A DNA stretch of 64,000 nt from Gammaproteobacteria bacterium (lineage in GTDB: Bacteria; Pseudomonadota; Gammaproteobacteria; Pseudomonadales; Azotimanducaceae). A program made the position numbers and the translations under genes. Positions 17,657-25,118 of this stretch are shown here, in pieces. The stretch is from positions 89,603-153,602 of the forward strand of contig DUBB01000010.1 of the NCBI GenBank assembly GCA_012960535.1, in the 5' to 3' direction. The notes under the pieces are model-generated. The model had not been told where the DNA came from. It saw nothing but the letters and a program-made list of their open reading frames with translations, and ran no database searches. Within the stretch, counting starts at the first letter, position 1. Each line of letters starts with the position of its first letter.

Positions 17657-18325
17657 ATGTCAGTTGTACCTGCTCTTATTCTTTACTATTTCCCTCGGGC
17701 CTGTTCGCTGGCTGTGCACATTGCACTGGAGGAGTCCGGGCTGGATTATGAGCGCCGCATAGTGCATCTGCCCAGCAAACAGAATCATTCGCCCGCTTAT
17801 CTGGCCACCAATCCAAATGGTGCCGTTCCTGCGCTAAGCATCGGTCAACAGACACTAACCGAAACCCATGCCATTCTCACCTATGTGGGTGACCAGGTTC
17901 CCGAGGGGAAACTATTGCCTCTCCCAGGAGACCTGCTTCGTTACCGCGCCCATGAGTGGATGAATTTCCTATCCAGCAGTGTACACACCTACGTGCGTTC
18001 AATTTTTCGCTCGACGGTATACGCAGGTGAGGATAACGCGACCTGCCTGGCTGTGAATGCCCAGGGCGTAAAGAACCTGGCCAAAGCTACAGCCATTATT
18101 GAGAGGCGGCTGGGTGACCAGACATGGGCACTTGGAGACGCGTTCTCGGTTGCCGACGCCTACTTATTTGTAATGTATCTATGGACTACCGACGAGCGAG
18201 TATCATCAGTACCCGAACGATCCCGCTGGGATGCGCTGGCGAAACGGGTGTGGCAGCGTCCAGCGGTGCAACGCGTTGTTGCAATTGAACGGCAGGACCG
18301 CAATTATGAGATTCCCTGGGAGTGA
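17657..18325 (+). CDS. Glutathione S-transferase family protein
   Basis: Cytoplasmic GST-like protein of 222 residues. The N-terminal thioredoxin-fold domain begins LILYYFPRACSLAVHIALEESG and contains the cis-Pro stretch NPNGAVPALSI and the glutathione-binding LTETHAILTYV. The C-terminal helical domain holds GDAFSVADAYLFVMY, matching the conserved N-capping box region. It is the first gene of a plus-strand cluster with a LigA-like and a LigB-like gene (24 and then 9 bases apart). In lignin-derived aromatic pathways GSTs cleave ether bonds or isomerise ring-cleavage products (maleylacetoacetate isomerase type); either role would fit, and neither can be chosen from sequence. Confidence 0.8.
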   Translation: MSVVPALILYYFPRACSLAVHIALEESGLDYERRIVHLPSKQNHSPAYLATNPNGAVPALSIGQQTLTETHAILTYVGDQVPEGKLLPLPGDLLRYRAHEWMNFLSSSVHTYVRSIFRSTVYAGEDNATCLAVNAQGVKNLAKATAIIERRLGDQTWALGDAFSVADAYLFVMYLWTTDERVSSVPERSRWDALAKRVWQRPAVQRVVAIERQDRNYEIPWE

Positions 18326-18349
18326 GGACAGTATGAGGAAATCTTTTCT

Positions 18350-18664
18350 ATGAGCCTCTACTATGTACAAAAGCTGCTTTATAAACTAAACCGAGACCCT
18401 ACCCTCAAGCAGCGTTTCGATTCAGATCAAAATACCGTTCTGGATGAGTATTCTCTGTCGGAAGAGGAGATTTCAGCACTAAAAAAACCTGATATCGGCC
18501 TGCTCTATGTGCTCGGTGTTAACGGCCAGTTACTGATGCACTATGCAACCATGAACGGTTACAGCTGGCCGGAATATATTCAGGCCATGCGTGACGGTGT
18601 AGAACATTTTGGTCCAGTTCGTAAAGGGCTTTATGCGATGATTGATGGCAAGGGAGCCACCTAA
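18350..18664 (+). CDS. LigA-like small subunit of an extradiol dioxygenase
   Basis: A 104-residue helical protein like the alpha subunit of protocatechuate 4,5-dioxygenase (LigA/Aromatic-ring-opening dioxygenase LigAB, LigA). The stretch LLYKLNRDPTLKQRF followed by the DEYSLSEEEISAL helix, and then the VLGVNGQLLMHYAT region, is typical of this fold, where the small subunit caps the active site of the LigB-type subunit. It lies 9 bases before the LigB-like gene, so the two are expected to form a heteromeric ring-cleaving dioxygenase. LigA-like domains also occur alone in gallate-type enzymes; here the pairing is clear from position. Confidence 0.75.
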   Translation: MSLYYVQKLLYKLNRDPTLKQRFDSDQNTVLDEYSLSEEEISALKKPDIGLLYVLGVNGQLLMHYATMNGYSWPEYIQAMRDGVEHFGPVRKGLYAMIDGKGAT

Positions 18665-18673
18665 GGATAAATT

Positions 18674-19498
18674 ATGAGTCTGGTGTACGCTGGTACCTGC
18701 TGTCACTCACCCGGCATCACGTCCCGAGGCGAGTTGGCCGACCCGGAGATAAGGCAACAGCTGCTCAAAGCTTTTGATCGGCAACGCCAGGCAATTGAAG
18801 ACGCAGATACACAGGCTATTGTAATGGTATCCTCGGAGCACTTCGCCAACTTTTTTATGGATAACATGCCAACCTATGCAATCGGTATGGCCGATGAATA
18901 TGAGGGTCCCATTGAAGACCCTGAATGGCTTAAGATTCCCCGCACTCGAATACCCGCAAACCCAGGCTTATCACTACGAATTATCAAACAGGTCCTGCAA
19001 AGCGTTGACGTCAGTTACGCCCAGGAATGGAAATTTGATCATGGTATGGTGGTTCCCCTTCACTTTCTGACGCCCGATTACAAGATTCCCATCATCCCCG
19101 TTAACATTAACTGCCAGAACCCACCCTTCAGCCCGCTGAGCCGAACCTGGGAGCTGGGCAAAGCACTGCGCAAGGCAATCGATATTGCGCCTGAGAGAAT
19201 TGCTCTGATTGGCACAGGCGGCACCTCTCACTGGCCCTGCACACCAGACTCCGGGAAAATCAATGAAAGCTGGGATAACGAAATGATTAACCACCTCATC
19301 AATAAGCGTAAAGAGCCTCTTTTAGCTTATACAGATGAAGCGATTTATCAGCAAGCTGGACCTGGGGGATACGAAGTTCGCACATCGATTTGTATTGCTG
19401 CTGCCACCGAAGAGCAGACTGGAGAAATCTGGTTCTTCGCTCCCATACCGATTTTCGCCACGACCTGCTGCATTACCACGCTTTATCAAATAGAGTAA
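18674..19498 (+). CDS. LigB-type extradiol ring-cleavage dioxygenase, catalytic subunit
   Basis: Cytoplasmic Fe(II) dioxygenase of 274 residues. Expected metal ligands are His11 (TCCHSPGI), His56 (VSSEHFANFF) and Glu234 (GGYEVRTSI). The acid/base histidines are likely His123 (FDHGMVVPL) and His186 (GTGGTSHWP). The family opens catechol-type rings next to the hydroxyls (protocatechuate, gallate, methylgallate and similar). AAGGATA precedes the ATG, nine bases after the LigA-like gene. The natural substrate is not visible; the GST partner suggests a lignin-like or gentisate-like route. The stop codon falls within an inverted repeat that is probably the cluster's terminator. Confidence 0.85.
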   Translation: MSLVYAGTCCHSPGITSRGELADPEIRQQLLKAFDRQRQAIEDADTQAIVMVSSEHFANFFMDNMPTYAIGMADEYEGPIEDPEWLKIPRTRIPANPGLSLRIIKQVLQSVDVSYAQEWKFDHGMVVPLHFLTPDYKIPIIPVNINCQNPPFSPLSRTWELGKALRKAIDIAPERIALIGTGGTSHWPCTPDSGKINESWDNEMINHLINKRKEPLLAYTDEAIYQQAGPGGYEVRTSICIAAATEEQTGEIWFFAPIPIFATTCCITTLYQIE

Positions 19499-19535
19499 AA
19501 AGCCTGAACTGTTTCAGATTCTCCCTGCTTTTTAC
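19495..19535. terminator. Bidirectional terminator-like inverted repeat
   Basis: GTAAAAAGC (19495-19503) and GCTTTTTAC (19527-19535) are perfect complements flanking a 23-base loop. The A-run and T-run would serve transcripts from either side, and the element lies between the convergent LigB-like and cytochrome b561 genes, overlapping the LigB-like stop codon. Confidence 0.5.
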
Positions 19536-19601
19536 CCAAATCGATATCACCTAGGCAGTATGCGATCAGACCACCTTCATAGGTGCAGACAAAGCTCTCT
19601 T

Positions 19602-20189
19602 CTACTTAGGTGTGAATATACGTAGAAACACATCATCATCGTTAAACATTAAATGTTTGAGCGCTCCAGCGGCATGCACTAGCGTTACCACAATGACGGT
19701 CAAGCCACTGTAGCCATGCACGCTTGCACATATTTCATGGAGAACGGGGTGCCTATCAAAAGGGCCCGGTATGCCAATCCAGCCAAATACCCCGATTTCA
19801 TAACCGTCGGACCAGACCACTAGCGGACCGGTCAGCAGTAGCACTGCAATTGCAAGTAACAGCACGGAGTGAGCCAACTTCGCGACCTTGTGATCCAGAT
19901 CACTTTGATTGTCTAGCCTTGGATGCCTGCTTTTTATACGCCAGCCTATCCTTAACCACAGAAATACATACGCACTGGCAGCAATAGAAATGTGCAGACT
20001 GATCTGCTGTCGCTGTTCCTGCTGGGTATCCAGTATTGAAGCAGAGTCAGCAATGAACCAAAGTGTCAGGACAATGCCTGTAGTTAACCAGTGCAGCATG
20101 ATAGAAACCCAGCCATAACTGCTTGGGCTATCTTTGAATTGCAAATCTATCTCCCTGGTTGCTGGCCGCAGGATATCACTGATTGACAA
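19602..20189 (-). CDS. Cytochrome b561-family membrane protein
   Basis: Four-helix inner-membrane b-type cytochrome of 195 residues. Likely haem or helix histidines are His33 (MLHWLTTG), His66 (SLHISIA), His107 (LAHSVLL), His158 (VHGYSG) and His172 (LVHAAGALKHL), the pattern of the bacterial b561/YceI-associated group. Such proteins pass electrons between the quinone pool and periplasmic partners. Its start overlaps the end of the cytochrome c gene by 14 bases, so the two are coupled and may work as an electron-transfer pair. It is the last gene of the leftward membrane module that begins at 22999. Confidence 0.8.
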   Translation of the reverse strand: MSISDILRPATREIDLQFKDSPSSYGWVSIMLHWLTTGIVLTLWFIADSASILDTQQEQRQQISLHISIAASAYVFLWLRIGWRIKSRHPRLDNQSDLDHKVAKLAHSVLLLAIAVLLLTGPLVVWSDGYEIGVFGWIGIPGPFDRHPVLHEICASVHGYSGLTVIVVTLVHAAGALKHLMFNDDDVFLRIFTPK

Positions 20190-20622
20190 CGCCTGGGTTA
20201 AATATCAGGTGGCAGCCCTCGCAGGGAGGGTAGAGCTCATAGCCCGCATCGAGAAGTCTGTCGATGTTTTTGTCGCGCGCTGCCTCAAGAGAATCTCTTG
20301 CCGCCTTATCCAAGGCATTGGAAAAAACCTGCCAGTTAGGGTCCTTGACCCATCTGTTATCGTCAGGGCCCGTACCGCCTAGATCCATCAGATATCTGGC
20401 TGCAATGGTTCTGATAGCCGCATCCTCAAGTACCTGCCATTCCTCTTCGGTCTGAGGGTCGTCTGCCGCCCATAGCGTGTCTGATGCCGGGACTATAATG
20501 GACTCCATCACTTCCTTAATGGTCAGGGCGGCATGAGAATTCGCTTCAGATCTGGCGCTAGCAGAGGCGACTAGAACCAGTCCAATCGCTAGAATCCTTA
20601 CAAATAACCATAGATGAAACAT
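20176..20622 (-). CDS. Secreted c-type cytochrome with C-terminal CxxCH (cytochrome c'-like)
   Basis: A 148-residue protein with a signal peptide (hydrophobic 3-20, cleavage near ASARSEA). The single haem site is Cys134-Glu-Gly-Cys137-His138, close to the C-terminus. It follows long helices such as EEEWQVLEDAAIRTIAARY and SNALDKAARDSLEAARDK, which is the layout of four-helix cytochrome c' proteins rather than class I cytochromes. It should act in the periplasm. The overlap with the b561 gene suggests that it exchanges electrons with that protein. What oxidises or reduces it is not known. Confidence 0.75.
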   Translation of the reverse strand: MFHLWLFVRILAIGLVLVASASARSEANSHAALTIKEVMESIIVPASDTLWAADDPQTEEEWQVLEDAAIRTIAARYLMDLGGTGPDDNRWVKDPNWQVFSNALDKAARDSLEAARDKNIDRLLDAGYELYPPCEGCHLIFNPGVVNQ

Positions 20623-20668
20623 AACTTATATCTCTCCAGTAACATTACTTGGTGGATGCCAGGATGGT

Positions 20669-21274
20669 CTAAATCTGGGGCCCTATGTCAATATACTCAT
20701 GACTATCAAAGTTCCCACTGATCTGCACTCTGATGTTTATAGGTCGGGTTTCCAGATTCAAAAAGTACCAGCCATGATCACCACCGAAGGGGGTATGGAA
20801 CTGACCTGATTCTCCCGTGCCTTCCTGTGTTTCCAGATACCTGACAACTATTTCCTCTTCACCTTCGTCTCCCATAACTAGCGTGTGGCCGTGAAGGTCA
20901 GCGTAAACCAGATCGGTACCACTATGCCAAAGGTAAGACAGCTCGGCATTTGCCTGCATTTTTAACTTGAATTCACCCTGCCCATAGGGCTCAAGTACCA
21001 AATCCACATCGACAAACTTAAGCGGTGGCTGGTGATGAATATGCAGTGGACTGGGGCCCCCTATTGCGTTCTCTCCGGTCTCAGAGTTAACACCTTCTAC
21101 CACAGCCTGGTGTGAAAGTCCGCTGATTCCCAGGACTGAGCCTACACCCGTCGGATCTATGTCAAATTCTGCTGGCAGTATAATCGTTAGCAGTAACGTT
21201 ATAGCTACGAGCGCTGCTACACCCGTATTTCTGATCAACTTATCTTTAGAGACGCGAACATTTTCATTAGACAT
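20669..21274 (-). CDS. Membrane-anchored periplasmic protein of unknown function
   Basis: A 201-residue protein with one N-terminal membrane segment (about 15-33, AALVAITLLLTIILPAEF) and a beta-rich periplasmic part. I do not recognise a named domain. A His cluster (PLHIHHQPP) and several isolated histidines (YLWHSGTDL, DLHGHTLV, QFHTPFGGDHGWYF) suggest metal binding. The stop of the HupE-like gene overlaps its AAGGA ribosome site, so it is tightly linked to that transporter-like protein. From position it may present a metal to, or receive one from, the HupE-like permease; this is inference only. Confidence 0.7.
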   Translation of the reverse strand: MSNENVRVSKDKLIRNTGVAALVAITLLLTIILPAEFDIDPTGVGSVLGISGLSHQAVVEGVNSETGENAIGGPSPLHIHHQPPLKFVDVDLVLEPYGQGEFKLKMQANAELSYLWHSGTDLVYADLHGHTLVMGDEGEEEIVVRYLETQEGTGESGQFHTPFGGDHGWYFLNLETRPINIRVQISGNFDSHEYIDIGPQI

Positions 21275-21279
21275 ATTAA

Positions 21280-21993
21280 TTATCCTTGCAGTATCAGGTA
21301 ACCGGTTAGCTGATACCCTACCAGGACAAAGCCGGCCATCATTAATAGTGTATTAGCCAGGATCGTATTACGTTGAAACTGATTACTTCTTCTCAACAGG
21401 CCAAACACCATAATTAGAAAAGTCAGCGCAACCAGTTGTCCCAGTTCCACTCCCACGTTAAAAGAGATCATATTGGTTATAAGACCATCCTGGGAGATTT
21501 TCAAATCCTGCAACTTAGTCGCCAGGCCAAGGCCATGGACCAGCCCAAACAGAAAAACAGCAACCCGCGTATCCAACCATGAATCAAAATAGGCACGAAA
21601 GCCGCCCAGGTTTTCAAATGCCTTATAAACAACCGACAACCCGATTATTGAATCCACCAGATAAGGATTGACATGCCAGCCTGCCAGCACCCCCCATAAC
21701 AGGGTAATGCTATGCCCCAGGGCGAACAGGCTGACAAACACAGCTACGTCACGAATCCGGAACAGGAAGAAAATAACACCCGCCAGATATAGCAGGTGAT
21801 CAAAACCCGTCACCATGTGTTTAGCGCCAAGATAGATATAGGGTATGACTTGAGCGCCACTGCTCTGTTCTAAAAATGCCTGATCACCACCGCCAATTTT
21901 ATGCGCCGACACATTCAACGCAAATAGCAGGGAGAATGAAAGCAGTGTTACTGCTACCAATAGACCGTTAATTTTACCCTGGCGTCTGATCAT
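21280..21993 (-). CDS. HupE/UreJ-family membrane protein
   Basis: A 237-residue protein with a signal peptide (MIRRQGKINGLLVAV to about NVSAH) and six or seven membrane segments. Conserved HupE/UreJ-type motifs are GFDHLLYL, LGHSITLLW, FGLVHGLGLA and FNVGVELGQL, with histidines placed in helices as in nickel or cobalt permeases. The longer frame reaches back to 22062 into the previous gene; the ATG at 21993 gives a proper signal peptide and leaves 14 bases to the upstream stop, so it is preferred. The family moves transition metals, but this subgroup occurs without hydrogenase or urease genes and its cargo is uncertain. Confidence 0.75.
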   Translation of the reverse strand: MIRRQGKINGLLVAVTLLSFSLLFALNVSAHKIGGGDQAFLEQSSGAQVIPYIYLGAKHMVTGFDHLLYLAGVIFFLFRIRDVAVFVSLFALGHSITLLWGVLAGWHVNPYLVDSIIGLSVVYKAFENLGGFRAYFDSWLDTRVAVFLFGLVHGLGLATKLQDLKISQDGLITNMISFNVGVELGQLVALTFLIMVFGLLRRSNQFQRNTILANTLLMMAGFVLVGYQLTGYLILQG

Positions 21994-22007
21994 GTACTTT
22001 ATTGACC

Positions 22008-22496
22008 TTATCCCGTGCCAACATAGGGAATCATTCGACCACAGATTAGCACGCTGAACCACAATACCAGGGATGTTGAAGCAATGACCTTAGCAAGGGC
22101 AGGCGGCGTGTTGGGATCTAGCCAGGTATACATTTTCCTATCGACCTTTAAATAGAACCAGAGGACATTAAGACCTGCCAGGAGAATCAATGCAAACTTG
22201 ACTTGGAAGCCAATGTTTATGGCATAACGACCTGGGTCCCCAAAGAAAAACAGTATGCCAGAAGTAAGATTAATACCGAATCCAATGACCACAATGATTA
22301 ACAGTTTATGAGTGGCTCTTGCCGGTATCTGAGTTAAAAAACCCATATACCGTAAATCGATAAGCAGAAGGCCACCCAATAGTAGCGTAAGCCCCGTAAA
22401 GTGCAGTATTTCCAGTATCACCCAGGTCCAGTTCCAGCTCAACACCCACTCATTTAAGGGTGTTGCGACAGCCCAATCAACCAGTACTTGTAACAT
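22008..22496 (-). CDS. Four-helix membrane protein, DUF6644-like (copy 2)
   Basis: An integral membrane protein of 162 residues with four or five hydrophobic helices. It shares its plan with the next gene upstream: an N-terminal Trp-rich helix with ILEILHFTGLTLLLGGLLLIDLRYMGF, a second helix INLTSGILFFFGDP, a third helix beginning FQVKFALILL and a last helix SLVLWFSVLICGRMIPYV. The equivalent positions in its neighbour read LTSHSVGLAIIVGILFVLNMRLLGF and LISGISLFI, so they are paralogues. Histidine in helix 1 could bind haem or metal. I assign the DUF6644 name from general resemblance. Function is unknown; position suggests a partner of the HupE-like and cytochrome genes. Confidence 0.65.
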   Translation of the reverse strand: MLQVLVDWAVATPLNEWVLSWNWTWVILEILHFTGLTLLLGGLLLIDLRYMGFLTQIPARATHKLLIIVVIGFGINLTSGILFFFGDPGRYAINIGFQVKFALILLAGLNVLWFYLKVDRKMYTWLDPNTPPALAKVIASTSLVLWFSVLICGRMIPYVGTG

Positions 22497-22522
22497 TATT
22501 CTGCTCCCTTTATTGACAGCAA

Positions 22523-22999
22523 TTAATCTATATAGGCTATTAATCTACCAGCGATGATTGCTGTAACCCACAGAGCAAGTGACACCAGCGCCAGAACCTT
22601 TGCTCGACCCGGAATTGCACCTCCCGAGTCCCAATACTGACCCTGTTGCTTGATCAAACTCTGAATAAACGCTGCGTTAACTAAAGCGAAAATGATGGCG
22701 GTGATTTTTATCAGGAACGCGATATGGGTCGCAAAAAACGTTGCCTGAGAGATAAACAACGAAATTCCTGATATGAGATTGATCAAAAACCCTGACCATG
22801 CCAGCTTGAGCAAAGAGCTCAGACCGACAATGGGGATATCCGAAAAGAACCCGAGCAGGCGCATATTCAATACAAACAGAATACCCACTATTATTGCCAA
22901 TCCTACAGAGTGGGAGGTCAGCAGAATCGGATAACCCCAGGCCGATGTGCCCACCCAATCAGCAAAGGCACTGTATTCAAGCCATTCTAAAAAAGCCAT
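22523..22999 (-). CDS. Four-helix membrane protein, DUF6644-like (copy 1)
   Basis: First gene of the leftward module, 158 residues, four or five hydrophobic helices, no signal peptide. It is the paralogue of the downstream gene (26 bases away) and has the same landmarks: SHSVGLAIIVGILFVLNMRLLGF, then NLISGISLFISQA and a final helix LVSLALWVTAIIAGRLIAYI. The pair may form a heterodimer. It is divergent from the LysR gene, and the 252 bases between them hold the conserved element at 23164-23201, so the module may be under LysR control. No biochemical function is known to me. Confidence 0.65.
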   Translation of the reverse strand: MAFLEWLEYSAFADWVGTSAWGYPILLTSHSVGLAIIVGILFVLNMRLLGFFSDIPIVGLSSLLKLAWSGFLINLISGISLFISQATFFATHIAFLIKITAIIFALVNAAFIQSLIKQQGQYWDSGGAIPGRAKVLALVSLALWVTAIIAGRLIAYID

Positions 23000-23163
23000 A
23001 AGTCTATCCTGCTTTAATTATCGTTGGATGCGGTTTTTTTCTCATGCTGTTCCCCACAATTTAATACAAGCAGGCATGGTCATGATGACGCCAAATCTAT
23101 TCTGCTTTGCATGACCGGAGCAGCCTCCCGTGTAGACAAGGGTCAATGTAACTGACTCACCTG

Positions 23164-23201
23164 ATTTAATAAAACATTAAATTATTATATGATCATTCAA
23201 T
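23164..23201. promoter_or_regulatory. Putative LysR-controlled element, copy 1
   Basis: A 38-base AT-rich element upstream of the LysR gene that is repeated with only six differences at 27662-27699. It contains the dyad TTAAT-N5-ATTAA and the box TATATGAT, which could act as a -10 region. LysR proteins bind T-N11-A type dyads near their own promoters, and the position 50 bases before the regulator's ATG fits autoregulation. Confidence 0.6.
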
Positions 23202-23251
23202 TTAATTGATACGTGTTAAGCACTTATTATAGAGATGATAGCCTCGCCTGG

Positions 23252-24181
23252 ATGGAACTACGACACCTAAAATATTTTGTTGCGGTTGCAGAAACCAAGA
23301 GTTTAAGCAATGCCATCAAGCGCCTGCACATCGCTCAACCTGCGCTAAGCCATAGCATCAAGAACCTGGAAGAAGAGCTCGATACAGCGCTATTCATCAG
23401 AAGCCGCAAAGGCATGGAGCTTACAGGCACAGGAGAGTCGTTTCTGATCAGCGCCAAATCGATCCTCAATGAAGTCGCCAGGGCCAAAGAATCTGTAAAA
23501 GAAGCCGAACAAAATCCGAGCGGATCAGTATCCATTATTATTGTACCCAGCGTCAGTAGCGTTCTGTCGGTTCCTCTATTTCGAGAAGTAAAAAAGCACT
23601 ATCCCAACATCGTGCTAAGGATCGATGAATCCACAACGCTGGATATTCGCCAGTCATTTGATACCGGTGCGCTTGATCTACTAGTTTACTTCACTGCCGA
23701 CGGGGTCGAAAACATAGAGATAGAACCCCTGTTACGAGAAGAACTCTATCTCGCTAGTCAATACAATCAGGATCATCAATTACCCAAGGAAATTGAATTT
23801 TCGCAGCTGAGCGGCTATCCACTGATGTTTCCTCAGGTTTCACAACATGTTGATAGAACCATCGCTGATACTGCAAAAAAACTCGGCGTAAGGGTAGACG
23901 TTCATCCGAGCACCGTCGCCATATCAACTCTCATCAAGCTAGTAAGAGCAGGCGTAACCTGTGGTGTTGTACCCTGGTCGCTGATTTACGAATCCGTCAA
24001 CAATGGCGAGCTGAATGCTGCAAAAATAGTTAACCCTTCTGTACAGCGAACCATCAACCTGATCAGTCCGACAAATCGTCACCGAAGCAATGCTACCATC
24101 GTAGTGATGAACCTAATTCGCCAGATTACCAGACAACTTCACGCCAAGCGTGTCTGGAGAGGGCAGTTACTTGTCGACTGA
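23252..24181 (+). CDS. LysR-family transcriptional regulator
   Basis: DNA-binding regulator of 309 residues from ATG 23252; an upstream GTG at 23213 would add 13 residues not expected in the family. The winged helix begins MELRHLKYFVAVAETKSLSNAIKRLHIAQPALSHSIKNLEEEL, the classical LysR start. The effector domain begins near residue 90 (VSIIIVPSVSSVLSVPLF), with GVTCGVVPWSL towards its end. Members respond to a pathway intermediate, often aromatic. The gene is flanked by the membrane redox module and by the Tat-dioxygenase operon, and the element in its promoter recurs before the mhpB-like gene, so it is the best candidate regulator of the central cluster. Confidence 0.85.
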   Translation: MELRHLKYFVAVAETKSLSNAIKRLHIAQPALSHSIKNLEEELDTALFIRSRKGMELTGTGESFLISAKSILNEVARAKESVKEAEQNPSGSVSIIIVPSVSSVLSVPLFREVKKHYPNIVLRIDESTTLDIRQSFDTGALDLLVYFTADGVENIEIEPLLREELYLASQYNQDHQLPKEIEFSQLSGYPLMFPQVSQHVDRTIADTAKKLGVRVDVHPSTVAISTLIKLVRAGVTCGVVPWSLIYESVNNGELNAAKIVNPSVQRTINLISPTNRHRSNATIVVMNLIRQITRQLHAKRVWRGQLLVD

Positions 24182-24242
24182 TCTTTCCTGATCTGAGTTA
24201 AGCCAAAGCAGCACTAACAAGTTCGTTGAATACCAGGCCTGA

Positions 24243-25106
24243 TTAACTGACCAGCAAACATCGCATGCTGATACTACCCTTGTAGAAGGTAGCATTGTGC
24301 CAGCTCAAAGCATCACTCTGGCTGGCAACACCAAGTACATACAGCAAAGGCAGAAAATGTTCATTGGTAGGATGAGCCAAGCTGGCCAGTTGTCCCAGTG
24401 ATTGGTAGTTGGCGACATCGGCAAAATTCCCTTGCAGTACCTTCCTGGCGATAATGTGATCGAATTCCTCTGCCCAGTCGAATGCTGCTGCTTCCTGTTT
24501 ACGCAGGCGCAAATTATGTACCAGATTCCCACTACCCAAAATGAGTACCCCACGATGCCTTAACGCCGATATTTCTCTTGCTAAACTCAGGTGCTGCACC
24601 GGCGATAGATCAGCATTGATACTTAACTGAACAACGGGAATGTCGGCTTCGGGGTACATATGCACCAGAACACTCCAGGTGCCGTGGTCAAGGCCCCAGT
24701 CTACTGTGGTACCGATTCCCTGCTGAAGACCCTCGGACAGCATTTCCTGCTTAAATCCTGGAAACCCTTTCACTGGATATTTAACGTCATAGAGCGCCTC
24801 TGGAAAACCATACATATCATAAATAATTTGCTGCTGCGGATTGCTCGTTAGAAAGCTACCATTTCTTGATTGCCAGTGCGCCGAGATTGCCAGGATAGCC
24901 GTCGGTCTGGTCACCTTGCTGGCAAGTGACCTCCAGGCGAGGGTGTGCTGGTTCTCGGCAATCGCGTTCAATGGCGAACCGTGTCCGATAAAAAGCGCTG
25001 GCATGCGCTCGGTCTTTTCTAAGCCACTGGCAATAGTTGAATCGATCAGGGTTGATAAACTCAAAATTGATGTTGCGCGAAGGAACTCTCTTCTTTTAAT
25101 TAGCAT
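24243..25106 (-). CDS. DODA/YgiD-type extradiol dioxygenase with a Tat signal
   Basis: A 287-residue enzyme of the LigB superfamily, 4,5-DOPA dioxygenase branch. Metal ligands are likely His42 (IGHGSPLN), His77 (ISAHWQS) and His197 (GNLVHNLR); His141 (LDHGTWSVL) and His250 (NEHFLPLLYVLG) match the other conserved histidines of YgiD. Unlike E. coli YgiD it begins MLIKRREFLRATSILSLSTLI, with RREFL and a hydrophobic stretch: a twin-arginine signal, so it should be exported folded and act in the periplasm. It is the third gene of an operon with two secreted DUF6152 proteins, starting 12 bases after the second. The substrate is probably a catechol with a side chain. Confidence 0.8.
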   Translation of the reverse strand: MLIKRREFLRATSILSLSTLIDSTIASGLEKTERMPALFIGHGSPLNAIAENQHTLAWRSLASKVTRPTAILAISAHWQSRNGSFLTSNPQQQIIYDMYGFPEALYDVKYPVKGFPGFKQEMLSEGLQQGIGTTVDWGLDHGTWSVLVHMYPEADIPVVQLSINADLSPVQHLSLAREISALRHRGVLILGSGNLVHNLRLRKQEAAAFDWAEEFDHIIARKVLQGNFADVANYQSLGQLASLAHPTNEHFLPLLYVLGVASQSDALSWHNATFYKGSISMRCLLVS

Positions 25107-25118
25107 TGGTAGAATTTA

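Noticed and set aside
22008..22062. Longer HupE-like start at 22062 overlapping the upstream gene
   Set aside because: The extra 23 residues precede a normal signal peptide and overlap the DUF6644-like gene; ATG 21993 is better.
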